Origin: an uncultured Collinsella sp. | GTDB taxonomy: Bacteria > Actinomycetota > Coriobacteriia > Coriobacteriales > Coriobacteriaceae | Length of the DNA: 64,000 bases | Direction of reading: 5' to 3' | Assembly: GCA_900757495.1 (NCBI GenBank) | Contig: CAAENX010000011.1 | Span: forward strand, 62,001-126,000 | Part shown: positions 50,216 through 57,700 of the stretch, piece by piece | Layout: each line of letters starts with the position of its first letter | Position numbering within the stretch: position 1 is the stretch's first letter | Translations under genes and position numbers: made by a program | Notes under the pieces: generated by a model | The model's input: the letters and a program-made list of their open reading frames with translations, nothing else | What the model was told of the DNA's origin: nothing | Databases searched by the model: none

Positions 50216-51295
50216 CTAAATTCCCGCAAGCTCGCAGTAGCGGTCGACGTTGCTGGCAAACACCATCTCCACAGCACCCTTCTGCACGGGCTCCGCCGGA
50301 GTTTTACCCCACAGCAGATACTCGCCCAAGGTCTTGGCGCCACGGTAGGCCAGGCTCACCGGGTCCTTATAGACAATATTGGTAAAGATGCCACGGCGCA
50401 AGGCCAAGGCGCTCTCGGGGAACAGATCGTTGCCGATTACCATGACCTTGCCGGCCTTGCCGCTTGAAACAAGCGCGTCGGCGACCACCTCGGAACCAAC
50501 GGCAAAAACGCTACAGATGAGCTCGGGAGCATCCGGCGCACTCAAGCGCTGCTCAAGCTCGCGCTCGAGCTGTTTGACTTGCGCATGGGCGCCGGCAAGG
50601 TCCTCAACCTGCCATGGAATATCGTGTTCGCGCAGGTAATTATGAAAGGCGCGGGCGGTCAGGTAGTGTGAATCGGTATAGGGGTCGCCCGCCAACAGGA
50701 GCACGCGGGCGTCAGCCCCAGAAGCGTGGACCAGATTTGCCGCCTGCTCTGCCATAAGACTGCCCGCCGCGGAATAGTCCGCCAGACTGGCACCCAGGCG
50801 ATCGAGGTGCGGGCGGTCGCCGTCTACGAGCTCGATTGTCACGCCCGCCTCGGCAATCTGCCTCAAGAGCTCGGTCGCGCGGTCATCACCCGGAACATAG
50901 GCAAGCAGACCATCGATCTTCTCGCCTACCTGCAGACGCTCATCAATCTGCTCGAGCGCATCGGCGTAGCCGCCTACGCCAAATTCTACGCGCTCAACCG
51001 TAATACCCTGATCGATGACCTCCTGCTCAAAGCGGTTGCAGCCTTCCCAAAGGTAACGGAAAAAGTACGCCCCCTCGCGCGATGCGCGGGGCAGGCAAAA
51101 CACCAGGTTGATATCCTTGCGGCGCAGGCTCGAGGCACTCGTATTGCGATGGTAACCCATGGCCTCGGCCTTAGCATTCACCTTGGAGCGCACGGATTCG
51201 CTCACGCCGGCCTTACCCGTCAGGGCCTTGTGCACGGTATTGATGGAAACGCCAAGCTCGGCGGCTATGTCCTTCATGGTTACGCGAGCGCTCAT
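50216..51295 (-). CDS. LacI-family regulator, probable master regulator of the pectin/galacturonate genes
   Basis: 359 residues. HTH VTMKDIAAELGVSINTVHKALTGKAGVSESVRSKV at the N-terminus, then a type I periplasmic-binding-like effector domain (LVFCLPRASREGAYFFRYLWEGCNRF onward, VMVIGNDLFPESALALRRG near the end). It lies next to uxaCBA and is the only LacI gene inside the pectin block whose operators are not otherwise assigned; TGAACGTTCA sites occur at four promoters there. Assignment of those sites to this protein is inference. GGAG is 7 nt before the ATG. No such operator lies before the gene itself. Confidence 0.85.
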   Translation of the reverse strand: MSARVTMKDIAAELGVSINTVHKALTGKAGVSESVRSKVNAKAEAMGYHRNTSASSLRRKDINLVFCLPRASREGAYFFRYLWEGCNRFEQEVIDQGITVERVEFGVGGYADALEQIDERLQVGEKIDGLLAYVPGDDRATELLRQIAEAGVTIELVDGDRPHLDRLGASLADYSAAGSLMAEQAANLVHASGADARVLLLAGDPYTDSHYLTARAFHNYLREHDIPWQVEDLAGAHAQVKQLERELEQRLSAPDAPELICSVFAVGSEVVADALVSSGKAGKVMVIGNDLFPESALALRRGIFTNIVYKDPVSLAYRGAKTLGEYLLWGKTPAEPVQKGAVEMVFASNVDRYCELAGI

Positions 51296-51392
51296 GGGGT
51301 TACTCCGTTATAGATAAGTTGCCAATTAACAGTACAGGTAACGATACCCCAAAATCACTCTTCAACTCGCCGCGCTCTCCCCCAAATGTGCA

Positions 51393-51426
51393 AAGCGCCC
51401 CGCGAACGGATGCTCGCGAGGCGCTT
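51393..51426 (-). terminator. Terminator after the Cys-rich small protein gene
   Basis: About 12-bp stem (AAGCGCC..CGCGA with TCGCG..GGCGCTT, one bulge), 8-nt loop, followed on the minus strand by TGCACATTTGG. Confidence 0.6.
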
Positions 51427-51438
51427 GGATGACGGACC

Positions 51439-51639
51439 TTACTTGATACCGCGGCCCAAGTCTTCGGCAATTTTGTCCACGCCCTTAAGTGCGGCGCAGT
51501 TTTTTTTGTTGGAACAATGTCCCGTGCAAACGCCGCCCTGAGCGCAGTCGGCACAGGTGCCCTTGCGATAAATGCGCACGCACACGGCGACAAACGCAAT
51601 GCCGATAACAGTCAGTACAACAATATCGATAGGTGCCAT
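51439..51639 (-). CDS. FeoB-associated Cys-rich membrane protein
   Basis: 66 residues: one N-terminal membrane helix (IDIVVLTVIGIAFVAVCVRIY) and a Cys cluster CADCAQGGVCTGHC...NKKNC. Small proteins of this build are commonly found beside feoB and are thought to help ferrous iron transport, with no settled mechanism. GAGGAGG precedes the ATG. It is 175 bp after feoB, beyond the feoB terminator, so it may have its own promoter. Confidence 0.8.
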   Translation of the reverse strand: MAPIDIVVLTVIGIAFVAVCVRIYRKGTCADCAQGGVCTGHCSNKKNCAALKGVDKIAEDLGRGIK

Positions 51640-51685
51640 AGCAAGCCTCCTCTAGTTAACCACCACTTACTTTACCCCATTCTCC

Positions 51686-51730
51686 ACCTGCCAAAAAGGG
51701 ACAGGTATATTTTGGTCGGTTTTATCTGCG
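51686..51730 (+). repeat. Dispersed intergenic element (CTGCCAAAAAGGGACAGGT type), copy B
   Basis: CTGCCAAAAAGGGACAGGT followed by ATATTTTGGTCGG and TTTTATCTG. Matches the minus strand of 9153-9203, with a weaker hairpin. Confidence 0.7.
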
Positions 51731-51756
51731 GAAACGCCACATCTCCCTCACCAAAA

Positions 51757-51785
51757 AGCCCGAGTGTCGCTGGGACACCCGGGCT
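51757..51785 (-). terminator. Terminator of feoB
   Basis: 12-bp stem AGCCCGAGTGTC/GACACCCGGGCT with one mismatch, 5-nt loop, followed on the minus strand by TTTTGG. Confidence 0.85.
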
Positions 51786-51814
51786 CGTGGAAAGGGGCTG
51801 ATCCTTATTCGGAC

Positions 51815-54142
51815 TTAAGCGGAAACTGCAGCGGAAGCGGTGTTGGTCTCGTCCTCGTCGGTCCAAGCGTGCTTGGGCATGGGGCGGAAGATCTGGAAGA
51901 GCATCGCAACCAGCAGAACGATGGCCACAACCGTCCAAATACCAAACTGGCCAAGGACAAGCAGGTTGTAGAACTGGTTGATGAACAGGCCGATCACCCA
52001 AGCGAAGGCGCACTCATAGCCGATGGCAATCGCGGTCCACTTGCCGGAGTCCATCTGGTTGCGGATAGTACCCATAGCGGCAAAGCACGGGGCGCACAGC
52101 AGGTTGAAAGCGCCAAAGGCAACGCAGGCGCCCATGGTCGGGAACATACCGGCAAACGCGGTCCACAGGCTCGGGTCGGTCTCGGCGGCGTCGGCAACGG
52201 AGAGCAGCGAGCCGGCGGTGGCGACGACGTTCTCCTTAGCCACAAGGCCAGAGACAGTCAGCGCGGTGGCCTGCCAGGTGCTAAAGCCGAGCGGGGCGAA
52301 GATCCAGGCAACCAAATTGCCCAGCATGGCGAGCACGGAGTAGTCCATAAACTCCTCGGGGATGCCGTCCATCGCAGGCAGGAAGCCAAAGGAACCGTTA
52401 TAGCTACCAAAGTTGGAGAGGAACCAAACCACGACGGTGGACGCGAAAATGACCGTGCCGGCCTTCTTGATAAAGGCCCAGCAGCGCTCCCACACGTGCA
52501 GCGCCCAAGAGCGGATCGCCGGGAAGTGGTAGGCGGGAAGCTCCATAACGAACGGCGTCGGGCGGCCGGCGAAGAGCTTGGTCTTCTTGAGCATCAGACC
52601 CGAAGCGATGACGGCAAAGACGCCCAGGAAGTAGAAGAGTGGGCTGATCCACGCCGCGGTGGTGGAAGAATCGCCGATGATGGAACCCATGAGCAGGGCA
52701 ATGATCGGCAGCTTGGCGCCACAGGGAATGAACGTGGTGGTCATGACCGTCATGCGGCGGTCCTTCTCGTTCTCGATGGTCTTGGTGGCCATGACGCCGG
52801 GGACGCCGCAGCCCGAGGACACGAGCATGGGGATGAACGACTTACCGGACAGGCCAAAGCGGCGGAACACGCGGTCCATGATAAAGGCGACGCGGGCCAT
52901 GTAGCCGCAGTCCTCCAGGAAGGACAGCATCACAAAGAGCAGGAACATCTGCGGCACGAAGCCAAAGATGGCACCTAAACCGCCGACGATACCGTCACAG
53001 ACCAGCGAATCGACCAGGCCACCGTCCTCGGTGCCACCCGCCACGAGGGCGTCGTGGACCATGGTGGTAATACCCGGAACATACGGGCCATACTCCGCCG
53101 GGTCAACCGAATCGGCGGCGTCACCCGCAGCCTCGACAGCTGCGTCATAGGCATCGCGGCCCTGACCGAGCACATACCAACCGTCGGTACCAAAGAGCTG
53201 GTCGTTGGTGAAGTCGGTTACCGTGCCGCCCAGGGTGGAAACGGCGATGTAGTACACGCAGAACATGATGACCACAAAGATCGGCAGACCCAGGATACGG
53301 TTGGTAACCACGCGGTCGATCTTCTCGGAAGTGCTCATCTTGGCCGGAGCCTTGGTGAGGCACTCGTCAATGATGTGGGCAATCACGCTGTAACGCTCGC
53401 CGGTGATGATGGACTCGGCGTCGTCGTCGCAATCCTGCTCGCACTGGGCGACCAGCTGCTCAACGCGAGCGGCCTTCTCCTTGGTGAGGTTGATGAGCTT
53501 GCAGGCGTCCGCGTCGCGCTCAAACAGCTTGACAGCGTAGTAGCGACGCTTGTTGGCGGGAACGCTCGCCGGCAGGTTGTTCTCGATGTGGTCCAGAACG
53601 TCCTCGATAGAGGAATCGAACTTGTGCTCCGGCACCTGGCCCTTGGAAGCAGCGGACTTCTTAACCTGCTCGAAAAGCTCCTTGATGCCCTTGTTCTTAA
53701 GGGCCGAGATCATCATGACCGGGCAGCCGAGCTTCTTGGACAGCTTGTCGGTGTCGATCTTGTCGCCGTTCTTCTCGACCAAGTCGGCCATGTTGAGGGC
53801 GACGACCACGGGCAGGCCGGTCTCGATAACCTGAAGCGCCAGGTACAGGTTGCGCTCGAGGTTGGTGGCATCGACCACCTGGACGACGACATCGGGCTCG
53901 CCGCTCATGAGGTAATCGCGCGAGCACTGCTCCTCGGGGCTGTAGGGGGAAAGCGAGTAGATGCCGGGGAGGTCCGTAATCGTGACGTTCTTGTCACTCA
54001 GGAGCTTGGCTTCCTTTTTCTCAACCGTGACGCCGGGCCAGTTGCCAACGTAGCCGTTGGCGCCGGTGATCAGGTTGAAAAGCGTGGTCTTGCCGCAGTT
54101 GGGGTTACCCGCCAGCGCGACATGGATCTGAGAATCCGCCAT
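51815..54142 (-). CDS. feoB: Ferrous iron transporter B
   Basis: 775 residues. N-terminal G domain with G1 GNPNCGKTTLFN, G3 DLPGIYSLSPYSPEE and G4 NMAD, a helical spacer, then a membrane domain with two Gate motifs (CGVPGVMATKTIENEKDRRMT and the GLVAKENVVATAG region) and conserved Cys in each. Imports Fe2+. The C-terminal tail (PKHAWTDEDETNTASAAVSA) is short and polar. AAGGAAG precedes the ATG. In line with two feoA genes upstream, separated by a putative metal-responsive palindrome. Confidence 0.96.
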   Translation of the reverse strand: MADSQIHVALAGNPNCGKTTLFNLITGANGYVGNWPGVTVEKKEAKLLSDKNVTITDLPGIYSLSPYSPEEQCSRDYLMSGEPDVVVQVVDATNLERNLYLALQVIETGLPVVVALNMADLVEKNGDKIDTDKLSKKLGCPVMMISALKNKGIKELFEQVKKSAASKGQVPEHKFDSSIEDVLDHIENNLPASVPANKRRYYAVKLFERDADACKLINLTKEKAARVEQLVAQCEQDCDDDAESIITGERYSVIAHIIDECLTKAPAKMSTSEKIDRVVTNRILGLPIFVVIMFCVYYIAVSTLGGTVTDFTNDQLFGTDGWYVLGQGRDAYDAAVEAAGDAADSVDPAEYGPYVPGITTMVHDALVAGGTEDGGLVDSLVCDGIVGGLGAIFGFVPQMFLLFVMLSFLEDCGYMARVAFIMDRVFRRFGLSGKSFIPMLVSSGCGVPGVMATKTIENEKDRRMTVMTTTFIPCGAKLPIIALLMGSIIGDSSTTAAWISPLFYFLGVFAVIASGLMLKKTKLFAGRPTPFVMELPAYHFPAIRSWALHVWERCWAFIKKAGTVIFASTVVVWFLSNFGSYNGSFGFLPAMDGIPEEFMDYSVLAMLGNLVAWIFAPLGFSTWQATALTVSGLVAKENVVATAGSLLSVADAAETDPSLWTAFAGMFPTMGACVAFGAFNLLCAPCFAAMGTIRNQMDSGKWTAIAIGYECAFAWVIGLFINQFYNLLVLGQFGIWTVVAIVLLVAMLFQIFRPMPKHAWTDEDETNTASAAVSA

Positions 54143-54210
54143 TCAATCCTTCTTCCTTGTGTGCCCGCGCTGCTTTCTCCGCGCAGGCTGGATAATGTGC
54201 TTCAAAGATG

Positions 54211-54246
54211 CTGCATTAAGTTAGAAAAACCTAACTTTATCTGCAG
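54211..54246. promoter_or_regulatory. Palindrome in the feoA-feoB gap, candidate metal-regulator site
   Basis: CTGCA-TTAAGTTAG-AAAAA-CCTAACTTTA-TCTGCAG: two inverted half-sites resembling DtxR/IdeR half-sites (GGTTAG) but with a wider centre than the standard 19-bp box. Confidence 0.4.
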
Positions 54247-54265
54247 AAATATGTGCCGCCGGCCC

Positions 54266-54487
54266 TTACTGGACCTCGACGACGGCAGCCTCCTCCTTGC
54301 GGATGGAGAGCTCGTAGCCACGCACGTTGATCTCGACCGGATCTCCGAGCGGTGCAACCTTTACGACCTTGAACGAAGTGCCCTTGATGAGCCCCAGGTC
54401 CATAAGGTGGCGGCGAAGCGCACCCTCACCGTGAAGCTTGACGATGGTGGAGCTCTCGCCCACCTTAACGTCACCCAACGTCTTCAT
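54266..54487 (-). CDS. feoA: FeoA-domain protein 2
   Basis: 73 residues, a single SH3-like FeoA domain (LRRHLMDLGLIKGTSFKVVKVAPLGDPVEINVRGYELSIRK). FeoA interacts with FeoB and supports Fe2+ uptake. AAAGGGGG precedes the ATG. It is 37 bp after the first feoA gene and 124 bp before feoB. Confidence 0.92.
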   Translation of the reverse strand: MKTLGDVKVGESSTIVKLHGEGALRRHLMDLGLIKGTSFKVVKVAPLGDPVEINVRGYELSIRKEEAAVVEVQ

Positions 54488-54524
54488 TTACTTGTCCCCC
54501 TTTCGGTTTTTTAAATGCTGCGGA

Positions 54525-54767
54525 CTAACTGACGGTCATGATGTGCATGGCAACCTTGGAATCGATACCAAAGCGTGCGCCCAGCACCGTGACGATGATA
54601 TTGGCGCCACTCGAGCTCACCACGTGAATTTCGCTGCCCTCGACAAAGCCGAGGTCCTTGAGGTGGTGCTTCATATCCTCATTGCCCTTTACACGAGACA
54701 CGCGCACGGTTTCGCCCGCTTTTACCATCGAAAGCGGCATTGCCGGCATCTGCGGTCCGCAAGACAT
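54525..54767 (-). CDS. feoA: FeoA-domain protein 1
   Basis: 80 residues, FeoA domain (MKHHLKDLGFVEGSEIHVVSSSGANIIVTVLGARFGIDSKVAMHIMTV) behind a short N-terminus with one Cys. First gene of feoA-feoA-feoB. The two FeoA proteins differ clearly from each other, so this is not a recent duplication. AGGAG lies before the ATG; an inverted repeat with GTTAAC cores lies upstream. Confidence 0.9.
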   Translation of the reverse strand: MSCGPQMPAMPLSMVKAGETVRVSRVKGNEDMKHHLKDLGFVEGSEIHVVSSSGANIIVTVLGARFGIDSKVAMHIMTVS

Positions 54768-54809
54768 GAGTGGCTCCTAACGTCAGTTCGTCCTCAACAT
54801 CGACGCGGT

Positions 54810-54863
54810 AAAAGTTAACCACATCTATGTTCGCTTTAGTAAACTAGCACGTGGTTAACTTTT
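54810..54863. promoter_or_regulatory. Inverted repeat upstream of feoA, candidate metal-regulator site
   Basis: AAAAGTTAACCAC (54810-54822) and GTGGTTAACTTTT (54851-54863) are perfect 13-bp complements with a 28-nt centre. GTTAACC also occurs in the repeat before the ABC exporter at 2543. Confidence 0.5.
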
Positions 54864-54914
54864 TGGAAAGGGTCCCCATTTAGATTCCGAAAAGTTTCCT
54901 ATACGAAACAAAAA

Positions 54915-54945
54915 GGCGCGGCAAAGAGCTGTCCTTTGCCGCGCC
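54915..54945 (-). terminator. Terminator of the HPr gene
   Basis: Perfect 12-bp stem GGCGCGGCAAAG/CTTTGCCGCGCC, 7-nt loop, followed on the minus strand by TTTTTG. Confidence 0.92.
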
Positions 54946-54954
54946 CTGTCATGC

Positions 54955-55203
54955 TTAGAGCGAGAGGTTTCTGATCGACGTGACGCAGGAAGCCTCGTCT
55001 ACGCCCGAAACGCGGAAGATGATGTCCTCGCCGCACTCGCCGTAGAGAGCCATGAGCCCCATTACATCGCGGCCGTCGGTATGGCGATCGCCGATACTGA
55101 CCGATACGTTGCTACGATGCTTGGCAATGATGTCGTAAAGCAGCGCAACCGGGCGGGCATGCAGTCCCAACGGATCTTTAATCGTCTTTGTAAACTCGAC
55201 CAT
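54955..55203 (-). CDS. HPr-family phosphocarrier protein
   Basis: 82 residues. The phosphorylated His is in place: DPLGLHARP, His15. The regulatory site, normally KS-I/L-MG with Ser46, reads R-D-V-M-G, that is Asp at position 46, so HPr-kinase control at Ser46 is impossible and the protein may behave like HPr(Ser-P). No PTS enzyme I or EII genes are near. GGGAGGGG lies before the ATG at 55203; the frame extends to 55248 without a site. It could be the general HPr or a regulatory paralogue. Confidence 0.88.
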   Translation of the reverse strand: MVEFTKTIKDPLGLHARPVALLYDIIAKHRSNVSVSIGDRHTDGRDVMGLMALYGECGEDIIFRVSGVDEASCVTSIRNLSL

Positions 55204-55302
55204 GTCCCCTCCCGCGGCATCGCACATTCGGCCGGCAAACCCAGCCACGTGGTAGTTATTGTAGCGTTAGATGCTTGTCGAGAGCTCCTCTGAACACCTC
55301 GT

Positions 55303-55518
55303 GGGCAAAAAGTGGCAAATATGAGTACTGTCACCAATTTAGTAGCAGCAAAATCGAGAGCAAAGTGCCTACTTTGAGCGATTCGAAGAGGTTGAAAGCC
55401 GTCAAACGCCCTTTAAAGGGGGTTAGATAAATTGATTTTGAGCCCATTTTCGCTCAGAACGGGCCGAAAAATATGACACCTCTTTTGCAACAGTACTCAT
55501 ATTTGGCATTTTTTGACC
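55303..55518. mobile_element. 216-bp MITE-like element with 29-bp terminal inverted repeats
   Basis: Ends 55303-55331 and 55490-55518 are reverse complements at 26 of 29 positions (core CAAATATGAGTACTGT). The interior has internal palindromes (CCCTTTAAAGGG at 55410, CAAAGTGCCTACTTTG at 55361) and no ORF. No target-site duplication is obvious. The rest of 55204-55624 holds only the APC terminator. Confidence 0.5.
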
Positions 55519-55549
55519 ACGGGGTCCAAAACCATGTCCCAAAACACAA

Positions 55550-55577
55550 AAGGAGGGGCCTCGTAAGGCCCCTCCTT
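55550..55577 (-). terminator. Terminator of the APC permease gene
   Basis: Perfect 11-bp stem AAGGAGGGGCC/GGCCCCTCCTT, 6-nt loop, followed on the minus strand by TTGTGTTTTGG. Confidence 0.85.
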
Positions 55578-55624
55578 AGGAAAGGGAATCGATTTATTCC
55601 ACAGCCGCAGATTAATCCTAGCCG

Positions 55625-57088
55625 CTACTCCATCATGTCGAGGACGGAGGGGCGAAGCTCGCTCTCGGCAGCCTCGGGATCGGTCTCGCGCAGGCGGTTG
55701 ATGTAGCGGTTGTACCACATCACGGCAAGGCCCAGGAAGATAACTACACCGCCAACGTTGTAGACCAGTGTCAGCCACAGAGGCTGATCGAGCGGGATGG
55801 TGCCGCAGACAAGCACAAAGCAGAAGACCACAAGCAGGAATGCGGCAACGATCAGACCAAAGCTGCGCGAGCCCATGCGGAAGTCACGGGGAGCGGCGTC
55901 GAAGTTCTTGCGCAGCATAAAGTAGGCAAGCAGGATCAGCAGCGGCGGGAGCAGAGCAGTGGCGGCCGTCATGTTGGTGACGATCATGAGCAGGTCGTCG
56001 AGGTTACCAGAGCCCAAGGCCGGGATGATCAGGATGGGGACGACGATGGCGAACTGCAGCCAAGCGGCGCGGGCGGGAATGCCGTGCTCGTTGAGCTCGA
56101 CGATCTTGCTACCAAAGACGCCCTTGGGGATCTCGGTGAAGAAGACCTTGATGGGAGCAGAGGTCCACATCATGAGGGAGCCCAGCGTGGCAGCGAGAAG
56201 GATCAGGCCAATGACGCGCGTGGACACTTCCATGGGAATGCCAAAGTGGGCAAAGACAGCGCCGAATACGTCGAAGATACCGGTGGAGATGGCAACGCCG
56301 CCCTCGGGAATGAACAGGTTGACCAGCAGCGAAGCGCCTGCGTACAGAAGGCCGATGGTCAGGCCGGCGATAACGACGGTGCGCACGAAGGCCTTGACGC
56401 CGCCCTTAAGGTCGTTAAGGAACACGCCGACAGACTCAGCGCCGCCAACGCCCTGGATGATCCAGGCAAGCGTACCGAAGAAGCCCCACATAGTTGCGAA
56501 GTTGCTCATGTCGGGAGCCATGTTAGCGGGGGTAGGAGCCGTAGCGAACTCGACGCCGCCAAAGGCAGCAGCCAGGGACAGCAAGATGAACACGGCAGTC
56601 AGGCCGAGAGCCGCGGTCGAGCCGAAGGAGGAAATGGAGCCGATCCACTTAGCGCCCTTGGTCGAAACCCACGTGGCGATAGCAAAGACGACGATCTCGA
56701 TAATGGTAACCCACAGCTGCGAAAGCTCGGCATTGGCACCAAAGAACACGTAGCTCGCGTAGATGATGACGTTGGGCAGGACGGACGCAAAGTAGAACAG
56801 GTTAACGAACCAGTAGCTAAATGCCGTCAGGAACGCCCAGCGACCACCCATCGAGGTCTTAACCCATGCGTACACGCCAGACTCGGAGTCCCTGTTGAGG
56901 CCGACGAACTCAGCGGTAACCAGGGTATAGGGGACAAAGTACAAAAGCGTGGCGAAGAAGAACGACGGCGCAGCTGCCAAGCCGATGGCCGCGTTGTTGT
57001 TGATGATGTTCTTGATACCGAACACGGCGGCGACCGTCATGCCCAGCAGAGCGAACGAACCGATCGTTCCTCGTTTTTCAGAGCTCAT
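55625..57088 (-). CDS. APC-superfamily amino acid permease
   Basis: 487 residues, about twelve helices. The N-terminal GTIGSFALLGMTVAAVFGIKNIINNNAAIGLAA and ESGVYAWVKTSMGGRWAFLTAFSYWFVNLFYFASV fit the glutamate:GABA-antiporter/amino acid transporter branch of APC proteins. GGGAGGG precedes the ATG at 57088. It follows the beta-galactosidase genes after a 153-bp gap with no terminator, so it may belong to that operon, which has no recognisable sugar transporter. Substrate unknown. Confidence 0.85.
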   Translation of the reverse strand: MSSEKRGTIGSFALLGMTVAAVFGIKNIINNNAAIGLAAAPSFFFATLLYFVPYTLVTAEFVGLNRDSESGVYAWVKTSMGGRWAFLTAFSYWFVNLFYFASVLPNVIIYASYVFFGANAELSQLWVTIIEIVVFAIATWVSTKGAKWIGSISSFGSTAALGLTAVFILLSLAAAFGGVEFATAPTPANMAPDMSNFATMWGFFGTLAWIIQGVGGAESVGVFLNDLKGGVKAFVRTVVIAGLTIGLLYAGASLLVNLFIPEGGVAISTGIFDVFGAVFAHFGIPMEVSTRVIGLILLAATLGSLMMWTSAPIKVFFTEIPKGVFGSKIVELNEHGIPARAAWLQFAIVVPILIIPALGSGNLDDLLMIVTNMTAATALLPPLLILLAYFMLRKNFDAAPRDFRMGSRSFGLIVAAFLLVVFCFVLVCGTIPLDQPLWLTLVYNVGGVVIFLGLAVMWYNRYINRLRETDPEAAESELRPSVLDMME

Positions 57089-57241
57089 AAGCCCTCCCAA
57101 TCATCCGTTATATCTCATCTAAAACCGTCCGGACTGCAAGCGCAATCGTGGACGGCGCACCTGCTAAGGGGAATGGGGAAAAGGGAGTCAACAAAGCCAT
57201 CCCCCTTAACGGCGCGAAGCAAACGTCCAAACGGACGAATA

Positions 57242-57697
57242 CTACTTGTTGGGGAAGGAATAACCTTCAACCGTCACGTGCAGTACCACGACGCGGGGAT
57301 CCGCGGCATCGGCCACGACACGGTAGGCCTCGTCAATCTCGACGACGGCAACGCCGCCGGCGGGAATCGTCACGGTCTCCCCCGTACCCTCAAAGCGCTC
57401 ACGATCATCGATATCGCTGTAGGCGCGGGTGCAGGTGAGGCCTGCCTTGGGGGCAACCTCGACGGTCAGGTCGCCGTCGAGCGGGGCGAGCACGGCATGG
57501 TAGCGACGGTGACCGACTAGATCGGCGGTAGCCGCCTCGTGGGCGTTCACCCACCAGTACACCAACGAGTCGCCGATGGAGTACGCCACGTCGTGCTGCA
57601 GGTCGGCAACACCATCGAGCGCCTGGCCGGTGCGCATCCACTTCTTGACGGACTTCATCTGAGCGTCGAAATCGGCACGCGAGTTAAAGACATGCAT
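57242..57697 (-). CDS. ebgC: YhcH/YjgK/YiaL-family protein, EbgC-like
   Basis: 151 residues, cupin-like DUF386 fold. EbgC is the beta subunit of the evolved beta-galactosidase of E. coli and is needed for full activity; other relatives are linked to sialic acid and sugar use. Here the ATG is 4 bp after the stop of a GH2 gene, and its AAGGAGG overlaps that stop, so the subunit reading is strong. HDVAYSIGDSLVYWWVNAHEA and RYHAVLAPLDGDLTVEVAP are visible family blocks. Confidence 0.85.
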   Translation of the reverse strand: MHVFNSRADFDAQMKSVKKWMRTGQALDGVADLQHDVAYSIGDSLVYWWVNAHEAATADLVGHRRYHAVLAPLDGDLTVEVAPKAGLTCTRAYSDIDDRERFEGTGETVTIPAGGVAVVEIDEAYRVVADAADPRVVVLHVTVEGYSFPNK

Positions 57698-57700
57698 GAC

